Shown here piece after piece: positions 42,403 through 50,142 of a DNA stretch of 64,000 nt. The notes under the pieces were generated by a model, which was not told where the DNA came from, did no database searches, and saw only the letters and a program-made list of their open reading frames with translations. The stretch is taken from positions 1,116,001 to 1,180,000 of the forward strand of contig NZ_CP109444.1 of the NCBI RefSeq assembly GCF_036227225.1. The letters are read 5' to 3'. The position numbers were made by a program, and so were the translations under genes. Source of the stretch: Streptomyces sp. NBC_01478. Lineage in GTDB: Bacteria > Actinomycetota > Actinomycetes > Streptomycetales > Streptomycetaceae. Position 1 is the first letter of the stretch. Every line of letters starts with the position of its first letter.

Positions 42403-44271
42403 CTACGGCGCGTGACGGCTGCAGCTCATCGACCTGCCGTCCTTCGTCTCGCACCACTCCTGGTAGCCGGAGGTGAAGGAGCCGGCCCACGTGTAGTGGT
42501 CGTCGGGCAGTCGGTCAGGCGTGTAGGCGCGGTAGTTGGCGGCGTCGTCCTTGTCACCGGAGCCGTCGTAGGCGACCAGTTGCGGGTACGGGTAGACGGG
42601 CCGCGTGTATTCGACGGTGGGCGCGCTGCTGCTCGCGCTCGCGGAGGCCTTGGTGTCGCCGCCGCCGAGCTGGCCGCCCGCCGGTCCCCCGGGCTGGCTG
42701 CCGCCGCTGGTCTTCGAGGCGATGACGGCGCCGGGGGTCTTCCCGGTCTCCCGCCAGTCGATCAGCTTGCTCAGCAGGTCGAAGCTGTCGGGCCCGTCAC
42801 CGCCGCCGCAGTGGTTGACGCCGGGGAACAGGTACAGGCGGTAGAAGTCGTCGACCTTGTCCCGCCCCATGGTGTCGATCATGGCCTGGCGGTAGGCCCG
42901 GGTGCCGGTGGGCGGGATGTTGGGGTCGGTCAGCCCGTGCCACTGGATGAGCCTGCCGCCGGCCTCGTGGAACTTGGTGAGGTCCGGGTCGGTGGCGTCG
43001 TAGATCCCGGAGACCTCCCGCTGGTAGGCCTTGAAGGTGTCCACGGTGAACAGCGACCCGTCGAGCTTCAGCGTCGGGTCGGCCTCCCACTTGCCGACCC
43101 AGCGCAGGAACCCGAGCCCGATCCCGTACAACTGCACCGAACTCTGCCCCTGCCCGGCCTTGGGGATGAACAGCCCCTCCCAGGCGGTCTCGGAGCCGTA
43201 GGGCTGGCCTCCGGTGTACAGATGGGTGCCGTCCGGAGCGGTCACGCCCGCGTACGCCTTCCGTACGACGTCGACCTGATCGGCGGTGAGACAGCTCGAA
43301 CTGTCCTTGTTGTCGGCGCACTTGAGACTCGCCGGGTCGAACGTGCAGGTCGCCGGATCCTGGATGAGGTCGTTGTTCAGCTTGGGATCGGCGCACTTCG
43401 CGAGGACGGTCTTGTGGAGCATGGCGAGCTTGGAGGCGGGCAGGATCGTCGAGCCGTCCGCGCGGAAGTCGATGGTCGAGAGGTAGGCCTCCTGCATCGC
43501 GTTGAGCGCGGTCTGGTTGAAGGCCGGGGCGCCGACCAGGGCGGCGCTGAAGTCGCCGGGGTAGCGCTGCACCTCCATCAGCGTCTCGCGCCCGCCGTCC
43601 GAGCAGCCGTCGTAGTAGGAGTACGTCGGCTCGGCGCCGTAGAAGGCCTTGGTGATCGCCTTGGCGGCGGTGGCGAAGGCGTGCTCGGAGCGGTAGCCGA
43701 AGTCCACCTTGAGCTGCGGGTTCGTCGCCCAGACCTCGGCGGAGCCGCCGCCCATCCCGGAGGTGGAGACATGGCCCTGGTTGTCCTGGCCGAGGGCGAA
43801 GGAGCCGTCGGTGACGGGGACGCAGCCTGTGGAGGCGGCGGGCTGGGCGCTGACGCCGACCATCCCGCAGTAGCCGCCGCACCCTTCCTGGAGGTAGCGC
43901 TGCCGGTACGTCTTGGTCGGCAGCCTCAGCTCGAACTGGATCTGCGGGGCGACGGTGCCCTTGACGTCGCAGTACTCGTACGCGCTCGCGTCGCCCTTGG
44001 CCACGACGGTCGCGGAGGCGACGGAGGTCGCCGCGTCGTCGAGGGTGCCGAAGTCCTGCTGGAGCAGGTCGGCGCAGGCGATGGTCGGCTTGGTGACCGG
44101 CAGGTCCTTGCCCGCGCCGCCGACGGCGGTGACCTTTGTGACTCGCGCGTCGGCGTCCGCCGAGAAGGTGTCGGGCAGCAGCGCGAGGCCCGTGACGAGG
44201 GCCGCGACGACGACGGCCACCAGGAGAACGATCCTCGTCCGCTTCGACGAGCGGGCATCACCAGGGCTCAT
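42403..44271 (-). CDS. Secreted or membrane-anchored tannase/feruloyl esterase
   Basis: A 622-residue tannase-family alpha/beta hydrolase. A basic N-terminus and hydrophobic run (RTRIVLLVAVVVAALVTGLALLP) give export, perhaps with a retained anchor. Nucleophile in YYDGCSDGGRETLMEVQRYP (Ser near residue 224), Asp in WHGLTDPNIPPTGT and the Cys-His pair in GVNHCGGGDGPDSFD match the CS-D-HC motif of fungal-type tannases and feruloyl esterases. It has a Gly/Ser-rich linker (GGSQPGGPAGGQLGGGD, then ASASASSSAP) before a C-terminal block. ATG 44271 chosen; GTG 44307 possible. It should release gallate or hydroxycinnamates outside the cell for the adjacent pathway. Confidence 0.87.
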   Translation of the reverse strand: MSPGDARSSKRTRIVLLVAVVVAALVTGLALLPDTFSADADARVTKVTAVGGAGKDLPVTKPTIACADLLQQDFGTLDDAATSVASATVVAKGDASAYEYCDVKGTVAPQIQFELRLPTKTYRQRYLQEGCGGYCGMVGVSAQPAASTGCVPVTDGSFALGQDNQGHVSTSGMGGGSAEVWATNPQLKVDFGYRSEHAFATAAKAITKAFYGAEPTYSYYDGCSDGGRETLMEVQRYPGDFSAALVGAPAFNQTALNAMQEAYLSTIDFRADGSTILPASKLAMLHKTVLAKCADPKLNNDLIQDPATCTFDPASLKCADNKDSSSCLTADQVDVVRKAYAGVTAPDGTHLYTGGQPYGSETAWEGLFIPKAGQGQSSVQLYGIGLGFLRWVGKWEADPTLKLDGSLFTVDTFKAYQREVSGIYDATDPDLTKFHEAGGRLIQWHGLTDPNIPPTGTRAYRQAMIDTMGRDKVDDFYRLYLFPGVNHCGGGDGPDSFDLLSKLIDWRETGKTPGAVIASKTSGGSQPGGPAGGQLGGGDTKASASASSSAPTVEYTRPVYPYPQLVAYDGSGDKDDAANYRAYTPDRLPDDHYTWAGSFTSGYQEWCETKDGRSMSCSRHAP

Positions 44272-44334
44272 GGCCTCAGCGTCGAGCGGGCCCCTGGTGG
44301 AGGCCACCGGCGTGGGCCATAAGGGTGACCCGGT

Positions 44335-45159
44335 TCAGGCCTCGCGGTAGAGCGCGGTGAGCAGTTCCAGCACGGCCTGGGTGGCGGGGTGCGGGTCGTC
44401 CTTCCACCAGGCGAGGCGCACGGCGATGGGCTCGCCGTCCCGCACCGGGCGGCAGACGACTCCGCGCCGTGGGTACTGGTTGGCGGTCGACTCAGCGGTC
44501 ATGCCGACGCTGCGGCCGGTGGCGATCACGGTGAGCCAGTCGTCCACGTCGTGGGTGTCCTCGGTGGCCGGGCGGAAGTCGGGCGGCCACAGGTCGGCGG
44601 TCGTAGTGCCGGTGCGGCGGTCGACGAGGAGGGTGCGCCCGGCGAGGTCGGCCGGCCGGACCGAGCGGCGCCGGGCCAGGGGGTCGTCGGAGGCCACGGC
44701 GCACAGCCGTCGCTCCAGCCCGACGATGGCCGACTCGAACCGCCGGTCGTCCGGCGCTCTGCGGACCACGGCCAGATCGCAGGCGCCTTCCCCGAGTCCC
44801 GCGGTGGCCGAGTTGACGCGGACCAGGTCCAGATCGGTCTCCGGCTGCGTCCGGCTCCAGCGGCGCCGGAAGGGGAGCGTGTGCCGGCCGAGCGCCGACC
44901 AGGCGTAGCCGATCCGCAGACGGGCGTGGCCCGAGGCGGCGTCCCGGAGCAGATCGTCGACCTCGGCGAGGACCCGCCGGGCGTGCGCGACCACCCGCAG
45001 CCCGGTGCTCGTCGGCGTCACCGATCGCGAGGTGCGTCTCAACAGCCGTACGCCCAGGGCTCGTTCGAGCGATGCGAGGGTGCGGGACACGGCCGCCTGG
45101 GAGACGCCGAGCGCGAGGGCGGCGTCCGTGAAAGTGCGGTTGTCGAGGGATGCGATGCG
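44335..45159 (-). pseudogene. LysR family regulator, 5' truncated
   Basis: The reading frame encodes nearly all of a LysR protein: NRTFTDAALALGVSQAAVSRTLASLERALGVRLLRRTSRSVTPTSTG is the HTH, and the effector domain runs to LLTALYREA. The first ten to fifteen residues of the HTH and the start codon are missing: an in-frame TAG lies at 45160-45162, and no ATG, GTG or TTG occurs in frame before GTG 45090, which is inside the recognition helix. A terminator hairpin of the neighbouring operon starts nine bases beyond the TAG, so a rearrangement seems to have cut off the 5' end. A shortened effector-only product from GTG 45090 cannot be excluded. Confidence 0.7.
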
Positions 45160-45170
45160 CTACGACGGGG

Positions 45171-45206
45171 CCGGACGCCGGTGTCCGTGGGGTGGCCGGC
45201 GTCCGG
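45171..45206 (-). terminator. Terminator hairpin of the P450 operon
   Basis: CCGGACGCCGG (45171-45181) and CCGGCGTCCGG (45196-45206) form a perfect 11-bp stem with a 14-base loop, 11 bases after the stop of the SDR gene that ends the P450 operon. Confidence 0.78.
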
Positions 45207-45216
45207 GGCGGGGCCG

Positions 45217-46056
45217 TCAGTGCCGCATGTGCCGGCGCACCCACGCGGCCTGCCCGCCGTCGACGAGCAGATCGGTGCCGGTGATGAACTGGGCCTGCGG
45301 GCCGGTGAGGAAGGCCACCGCGTCGGCGATCTCGCCGGGTGTCCCGGTGCGTCCGGCGCCGCAGTCGTCGAGCATCCTGAGCATGTGTCCGCCGTGCGGG
45401 GATTCGGCCTCGGCCTTGGACATCGCGGTGGAGACGACGCCGGGGCTGACGGTGTTGATGCGGGCGCCGCGCAGGTTCCAGGCGAGTGCGGCGGCCTCCA
45501 CGCGCACATGGTTGGCGCGCTTGGCGACCATGTAGGCGCGCAGCGAGTCGCTCCCCACGGCCGTGACGACGGCCAGGGAGAGCAGCTCCTCCGCCGGTGC
45601 GGTCGCCAGGGCGGCCTCGTCCTGGGGGCTGAGCGAGGCGTAGTGCCCGGCCATGCTGGACACGGCGACCAGCGCGGTGCCGCGCCCCGCGACCGCCTCG
45701 AAGGCGTCGATCACATGGACCGTGCCGAGCAGGTCGACCTCCAGGATCGTCCGCGCGGACGCGATCGAGGCGGAGACCCCGGCCGTGTGCGCCACCGCGA
45801 GCACCCGGCCCTCGCCGGCCGCGGTCCGCGCGAGCTTCTCGACGGCCGTACGGTCGGAGATGTCGGTGAGGACGCCGTGCGCCGCGTAGCCCTCGGCGCG
45901 CAACGCGGCCACCGTGCGGTCGAGTTGGCCGCGCGAGGCGTCGGCGAGGAACAGGGTGCGGCCGCTGCCGAGACGGCGCGCGATCGCCGTCCCCATGCCT
46001 CCGGCACCGGTGACCACGACGACGTCACGGGGTTCCTCAGACGGTCGGTGCGCCAT
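45217..46056 (-). CDS. Short-chain dehydrogenase/reductase (P450 operon)
   Basis: A 279-residue SDR. Cofactor motif VVTGAGGMGTAIARRLG, Asp after strand 2 (LFLADASR) favouring NAD, catalytic Ser in LVAVSSMAGHYAS and Tyr/Lys in RAYMVAKRANH. The stretch between Ser and Tyr is longer than usual (SLSPQDEAALATAPAEELLSLAV), giving an extended substrate loop. It overlaps the ferredoxin reductase gene end by 20 bases. It probably oxidises the alcohol made by the P450, or reduces its ketone. Confidence 0.88.
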   Translation of the reverse strand: MAHRPSEEPRDVVVVTGAGGMGTAIARRLGSGRTLFLADASRGQLDRTVAALRAEGYAAHGVLTDISDRTAVEKLARTAAGEGRVLAVAHTAGVSASIASARTILEVDLLGTVHVIDAFEAVAGRGTALVAVSSMAGHYASLSPQDEAALATAPAEELLSLAVVTAVGSDSLRAYMVAKRANHVRVEAAALAWNLRGARINTVSPGVVSTAMSKAEAESPHGGHMLRMLDDCGAGRTGTPGEIADAVAFLTGPQAQFITGTDLLVDGGQAAWVRRHMRH

Positions 46057-47212
46057 GGACGGCCTCCTCCCAACTCGCTCCGGCCGCGATGGCCTGCCGC
46101 CAGCCGCGGATCACCCTGGGCGGCATACCGACCGCGAGAGCGCCGGAGAGCCGGTCTCCGGTGCGATACACGGCCACGAACCGCCGCTCGCCCAAGTCCC
46201 CTTCCACCACGGCGACTTCGTCGTGGCCGCGCAGATAGCCGTGGGCCTGGATCTTCATGTCGTACTGGTCGGACCAGAAGTACGGCACGGGCGCGAACGC
46301 CTTGCGCGCCTGGGAGTTGAGCAGGTTGCGGGCGGCGGCCATGCCCTGTTCGGCCGCGTTGGTGCGGTGCTCGATCCGCATCGACGTGCCGAACAGCGGG
46401 TTGTACCAGCGGGCGACGTCACCGGCCGCGTAGACGTTCCGGGCGGCCTCGCAGTACTCGTCGCACACCACGCCGTCGCCCACCGACAGTCCGCTGTCGG
46501 CGAGCCACTCGGTGTTGGGCAGCGAGCCGATCGCGACGAGCACCTCGTCGGCCTCGATCTCCTCGCCGTCCCCGAGCCGTACGCCCTCGTCGGTCACCTC
46601 GGTGACGGAGACGCCGGTGCGCAGGTGCACGCCGTGGTCCACGTGCGCCTGCGCCAGCACCTGGCCGACCTGCTCTCCGACGGCGTGCGCCAGGGGCACC
46701 AAGGCCGGTTCCAGCAAGGTCACTCGGGCGCCGAGACGCCGTGCCACCGCGGCGGCCTCCGCACCGAGGAACCCGGCGCCGACCACGACCAACCGCCGCC
46801 CGGGACCGAGCCGTTCGCGCAGCGTGAGGGCGTCGTCGAGCGTGCGCAGGACGTGCGCGCCCTCGCCGGGCAGCCGCCGGGGGCGCACCCCGGTGGCGAT
46901 GATCAGCCCGTCGTACGACACCTGCGCGCCGTCCGACAGCCACAGCTCCTGCGCGGCCAGGTCGAGCGCGGTCGCGGCGACGCCGAGGCGCAGGTCGAGG
47001 TCGTGCCCGGCCAGGTCGGCCGGCGTGCGCAGGGCGATCTTGTCCGGCTCCCACTCGGCGGCGAGGACCTGCTTGGACAACGGCGGCCGGTCGTAGGGCG
47101 GGTGCGGTTCATCGCCCACAAGGGTGAGCGTGCCGGTGTAGCCCTCGCGGCGGAGTGTCTCGGCCGCCGCGAGTCCGGCGGCCGAGGCTCCGACGACGAC
47201 GATCCGGGTCAC
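46037..47212 (-). CDS. FAD-dependent ferredoxin reductase
   Basis: A 391-residue NAD(P)H:ferredoxin reductase of the type serving P450 and Rieske systems. FAD motif RIVVVGASAAGLAAAETLR at the N-terminus, NAD motif LVVVGAGFLGAEAAAVARRLGA in the middle, and the second FAD contact NVYAAGDVARWYN. GTG 47212 overlaps the ferredoxin stop as GTGA. It passes electrons from NAD(P)H through the ferredoxin to the P450 encoded upstream. Confidence 0.92.
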   Translation of the reverse strand: MTRIVVVGASAAGLAAAETLRREGYTGTLTLVGDEPHPPYDRPPLSKQVLAAEWEPDKIALRTPADLAGHDLDLRLGVAATALDLAAQELWLSDGAQVSYDGLIIATGVRPRRLPGEGAHVLRTLDDALTLRERLGPGRRLVVVGAGFLGAEAAAVARRLGARVTLLEPALVPLAHAVGEQVGQVLAQAHVDHGVHLRTGVSVTEVTDEGVRLGDGEEIEADEVLVAIGSLPNTEWLADSGLSVGDGVVCDEYCEAARNVYAAGDVARWYNPLFGTSMRIEHRTNAAEQGMAAARNLLNSQARKAFAPVPYFWSDQYDMKIQAHGYLRGHDEVAVVEGDLGERRFVAVYRTGDRLSGALAVGMPPRVIRGWRQAIAAGASWEEAVHGAPTV

Positions 47213-47406
47213 TGCTCCACCAGTCGGATGGCCGCGGCCGGGCAGACCGCCACGGCTTCCCGTACGTCGTCGACGAGTTCGGCGCCGGGGTGCTCCTCCA
47301 GGAGGATCGCCACGCCGTCCTCGTCACGCTGGTCGAAGACGTCGGGGGCGGCGACCACGCACTGCCCGGAGGCGACGCATTTCGGTTCGTCGAGTTCGAC
47401 CTTCAT
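47209..47406 (-). CDS. [3Fe-4S]-type ferredoxin
   Basis: A 65-residue ferredoxin of the actinobacterial P450-associated type: KCVASGQCVVAAPDVFDQ and a last Cys in AVAVCPAAAI. The spacing CxxxxxC...C with Ala/Val where a fourth Cys would be suggests a 3Fe-4S cluster. It lies between P450 and reductase genes, as expected for their electron carrier. Confidence 0.93.
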   Translation of the reverse strand: MKVELDEPKCVASGQCVVAAPDVFDQRDEDGVAILLEEHPGAELVDDVREAVAVCPAAAIRLVEQ

Positions 47407-47446
47407 GGCTGTGTCCTTTGCTCTCGGTTCGTTCGTGAGGGGGTGG

Positions 47447-48688
47447 TCACCAGGCGACGGGCAGGCAGGCCACGCCGTACGTGGTGCCGGTGCGGTCGAA
47501 GGCCAACTGCTCGATGGGTGCGGCCAGTCGGAGGGTCGGGATGCGGCGGTAGAGGGTGCCGTAGACGACCTGGAGTTCGAGGCGGGCGAGGTTCTGGCCG
47601 AGGCACTGGTGGGGGCCGTAGCCGAAGGCCTGGTGCCGGCGGGCGGAGCGGGTGATGTCGAGGCGGTCGGCCTCGGGGAAGGCCTCGGGGTCCCAGTTCG
47701 CGGCGTGCAGGTCGAAGGTCATGCCCTCGCCGGCCCGGATGGTGATGCCGTCGATCTCGATGTCGGCCTTGGCGACCCGGCGGACGCCGGTCTGCACGAT
47801 GGTGAGGTAGCGCAACAGTTCGTCGACCGCGCCGGCGACGACCTTCGGGTCGTCCGTGTCGCGCACCAGGGCGAGTTGGTCGGGGTTCTGGAGCAGGGCG
47901 AGCGTGCCGAGACTGATCATCGTGGCGGTGGTCTCGTGGCCGGCGATGAGCATGGCGACGCCCATGTGGACAGCCTCGGCGCGGGTCATCTCACCGGCCG
48001 TGACCCGCCCCGCCATCTCGGAGAGCACGCCCTCGCCCGGGTTCCCCAGCTTCAGCCCGATGAGCTTGTCCAGATAGGCGGCCAGCGCGCCGCTCGCCTC
48101 CCGCGCCTCCTGGGGAGAGGCGGCGCTGTCGAGCGCGATGCCGCTGTTGCGCTGGAAGAAGTCGTGGTCCTCGTACGGCACTCCGAGCAGTTCGGCGATG
48201 ACCAGCGAGGGGACGGGCAGGGCGAGTGCGGTGAGCAGGTCGGCCGGGTTGGGGCCGGCCAGCATGTCGTCGATCAGTTCGTCGACGATCTTCTGGACGG
48301 GGGCCCGCATGGCCTCGATACGCTTGACGAGGAACGGCGCGTTGACCGTCCGGCGCAGCCGGGTGTGCTCGGGCGCGTCGGTGTTGGTGATCAGCCGCGG
48401 GGTGTGCGGGGCGATCTCGGCGCGGTGCGCGTTGACGTAGGGGAAGCCGCTCTCCAGGTCGTCGTCGCTGACGCGGGGATCGGTGAGCAGGGCGCGCTGG
48501 TGGGCGTGGCGGGTGATGAGCCAGGGCGTGGCGCCGTTCCAGATACGGACCCTGCTGATCGGTTTCCCGTCGCGCAGCCCGTGCACGGCCGGCGGCGGGG
48601 CGAGGGGGCAGCGCGCGTCCCGCCGCATGGGGTACTCGGGGGCTGTGGCCGCCGGGTCGGGCGCGGTGCCGATCAGGGTGTCGGCCAT
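47447..48688 (-). CDS. Cytochrome P450
   Basis: A 413-residue bacterial class I P450. The I-helix motif is MLIAGHETTATM, ExxR is in DELLRYLTI, and the heme-binding loop is FGYGPHQCLGQNLARLEL with the Cys thiolate ligand. ATG 48688 is preceded by GAGGAGAG. Start of a four-gene operon with ferredoxin, reductase and SDR, so its full redox chain is encoded together. The pattern resembles the CYP105/CYP107-like Streptomyces clade, but subfamily and substrate are not certain. An imperfect 31-bp palindrome lies about 190 bases upstream. Confidence 0.93.
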   Translation of the reverse strand: MADTLIGTAPDPAATAPEYPMRRDARCPLAPPPAVHGLRDGKPISRVRIWNGATPWLITRHAHQRALLTDPRVSDDDLESGFPYVNAHRAEIAPHTPRLITNTDAPEHTRLRRTVNAPFLVKRIEAMRAPVQKIVDELIDDMLAGPNPADLLTALALPVPSLVIAELLGVPYEDHDFFQRNSGIALDSAASPQEAREASGALAAYLDKLIGLKLGNPGEGVLSEMAGRVTAGEMTRAEAVHMGVAMLIAGHETTATMISLGTLALLQNPDQLALVRDTDDPKVVAGAVDELLRYLTIVQTGVRRVAKADIEIDGITIRAGEGMTFDLHAANWDPEAFPEADRLDITRSARRHQAFGYGPHQCLGQNLARLELQVVYGTLYRRIPTLRLAAPIEQLAFDRTGTTYGVACLPVAW

Positions 48689-48873
48689 GTCTCTCCTCGG
48701 TGGTGGGGGCTCCGCGTGGGGCGGGGCGCCTGGGTATGGGGAACGAGGCCTCGATGAGCACATGCAAACAGAGCGGACTGACACCTTCCGGTCAGTTGCC
48801 TGACATCAACCTGACGTGGCCCAGATCACAGGTCGGCACTGTTGCCATGAACCGGACAGAGATGTCAGGGATG

Positions 48874-48904
48874 GTCAACTCAGGTGAATTACCTGCGAGT
48901 TGAC
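48874..48904. promoter_or_regulatory. 31-bp interrupted palindrome upstream of the P450 operon
   Basis: Outer arms GTCAACTC (48874-48881) and GAGTTGAC (48897-48904) are perfect; inside are AGGT-GAATT-ACCT. The nested symmetry suits a dimeric or tetrameric regulator. No regulator gene is adjacent except the orphan response regulator at 49048 and the broken LysR gene at the other end of the operon. Confidence 0.6.
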
Positions 48905-48981
48905 GGGGCCGGGCGTCACGACGGCGACTCGCGAACGCAACGAGAAGAGGGCGGCGCCACGTCATCGTGACACCGCCCGGC

Positions 48982-49000
48982 ACCCCACTTCACGGGGTGT
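48982..49000 (-). terminator. Probable terminator of the orphan response regulator gene
   Basis: CACCCC (48982-48987) and GGGGTG (48995-49000) with a seven-base loop, 48 bases after the response regulator stop. A second imperfect GGGCGG/CCGCCC hairpin adjoins it. The stem is short, so the call is moderate. Confidence 0.45.
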
Positions 49001-49047
49001 CCATATTTGCTCCGCGCATCCCGTGCAACTCCCCCGGCGGGGCGCGT

Positions 49048-49770
49048 TCACCTCTCGCCGGTCGCCCGCCCGAGCCAGTAGCCGAAGCCCCGGCGCGTGT
49101 GGATCAGCGCCGCGCCTTCCTGGTCCACCTTGCGCCGGAGACGGGAGACGAGCTGCTCCATCGCGTTGTCGCCACGGAAGTCGCCCCAGACGTACCGGCT
49201 GATCTGCTCCTTGGACAGCACCTTGTGCGCGTTGACGAGGAGGTGGCGCAGCAGCCGGTACTCCGCGGGCGTGAGATCGAGGACGCGCCGTCCGCGCCGC
49301 GCCTGGCAGGTGGTGTCGTCCAGCACCAGGTCGGCGTAGTGCAGTGCGCTGTCCCGGCCGCCGCCCCGGCCGCGCAGTAACACCTGGATACGGGCGAGCA
49401 CTTCGGCGATCCGGAAGGGCTTGGTGACATAGTCCCGCTCCCCCGCGCCCAGTTCGGGCAGCAGCTTGTCGAGGGCGTCCCAGCCGGTGAGCAGCAGGAC
49501 GGGCGGGCGGTGCGTGACGAGCCGGCGGCCCTGCGCGAGGGCGCCCATCTCGGGCAACTCGGCGTCGATGACGACCAGTTCGAACCGCTGCTCCGCGAAC
49601 CGTGACACCACCTCGCTGCCATTGCCGGCCGTCCTGATGTGGTAACCCGCCAACTCCAGTGTCGTGGAGAGGAGTTCGGCGTTGTCCGGCTCGTCCACGG
49701 CGACGAGCAGGTGCTGCCCGCCACCGCGGGCGAGTGAAGGTGTCTCACTGATGCTGCCGTACGTGGACAT
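49048..49770 (-). CDS. Orphan OmpR/PhoB-type response regulator
   Basis: A 240-residue regulator. The receiver domain has the phospho-acceptor Asp in LVVIDAELPEMG, Thr in VLLLTGWD and Lys in DYVTKPFRI; the C-terminal winged helix runs LDLTPAEYRLLRHLLVNAHKVLSKEQISRYVWG to TRRGFGYWLG. One of the two acidic pocket residues is lost (VAVDEPDN where DD is usual), so phosphorylation may be weak or absent. No histidine kinase is next to it. Three 28-bp iterons lie 20 to 94 bases upstream of the start. Confidence 0.88.
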   Translation of the reverse strand: MSTYGSISETPSLARGGGQHLLVAVDEPDNAELLSTTLELAGYHIRTAGNGSEVVSRFAEQRFELVVIDAELPEMGALAQGRRLVTHRPPVLLLTGWDALDKLLPELGAGERDYVTKPFRIAEVLARIQVLLRGRGGGRDSALHYADLVLDDTTCQARRGRRVLDLTPAEYRLLRHLLVNAHKVLSKEQISRYVWGDFRGDNAMEQLVSRLRRKVDQEGAALIHTRRGFGYWLGRATGER

Positions 49771-49789
49771 GCGCTCAGCCTACCGTCCT

Positions 49790-49864
49790 GCTTGCCTGAC
49801 TCAAGCAATATCCATTCGCTTGCTTGACTCAAGTAAGTCACATATGCTTGCCTAACTCAAGCAA
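49790..49864. repeat. Three 28-bp-period iterons upstream of the orphan response regulator
   Basis: Three 19-base copies of GCTTGCYTRACTCAAGYAA at 49790-49808, 49818-49836 and 49846-49864, spaced exactly 28 bases apart with 9-base, unrelated spacers. Each copy is itself a partial palindrome (CTTG...CAAG). They lie between the response regulator start (49770) and the rightward SDR gene. Even spacing and only point differences suggest a cooperative regulator site. The rest of the gap to 50078 shows only a small CCGCC-GAAAA-GGCGG hairpin (49868-49881). Confidence 0.85.
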
Positions 49865-50078
49865 GCCCGCCGAAAAGGCGGACTGGCAGACAGCAGGAGC
49901 ACAACTGAGCCCTCGCTCACCAGAGCCGGGGCCGCCTTGAGCGGAAGGCGGCTCCCGCGCCGAACCCGTGGGGACGGGGGTCGGCGCTGTCCCGGACCCG
50001 GTCGCCGGCCACTCCCCCAGATCGGCGCCGGGTCCGTGGACACACCCTCCTCCCCGTGCCCGACGTTCGGCGAACCAA

Positions 50079-50142
50079 GGAGTACGGCATGCGCGACAGT
50101 GGTCAGCAGAGACGAGGAGTACGCCATGCGCGGCAGCGGTCT
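50079..50142 (+). repeat. Duplicated ribosome-site/start segment with a short overlapping upstream frame
   Basis: GGAGTACGSCATGCGCG begins at 50079 and again at 50116, 37 bases apart; the copies cover about 26 bases with three differences. The first ATG (50089) opens an 18-codon frame that ends with TGA at 50143-50145, inside the SDR coding region in another frame. The second ATG (50126) is the SDR start. The first copy may therefore act as a leader peptide or decoy start. Confidence 0.65.

Larger units (their letters stand above)
48689..49047. other. 359-base intergenic region upstream of the P450 operon
   Basis: No convincing gene. It has GTCAG-TTGC-CTGAC (48791-48804), a further CTGAC at 48811, the large palindrome at 48874-48904 and a hairpin at 48982-49000. 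A small open frame at 48700-48903 lacks a ribosome site and coding character. Confidence 0.6.

Noticed and set aside
48700..48903. Small rightward open frame upstream of the P450 gene
   Set aside because: No ribosome site, no conserved features, and it overlaps the P450 promoter region and the large palindrome.
49790..49864. Possible CRISPR array because of evenly spaced repeats
   Set aside because: Only three repeats of 19 bases with 9-base spacers; CRISPR spacers are about 30 bases or longer and no cas gene is near.
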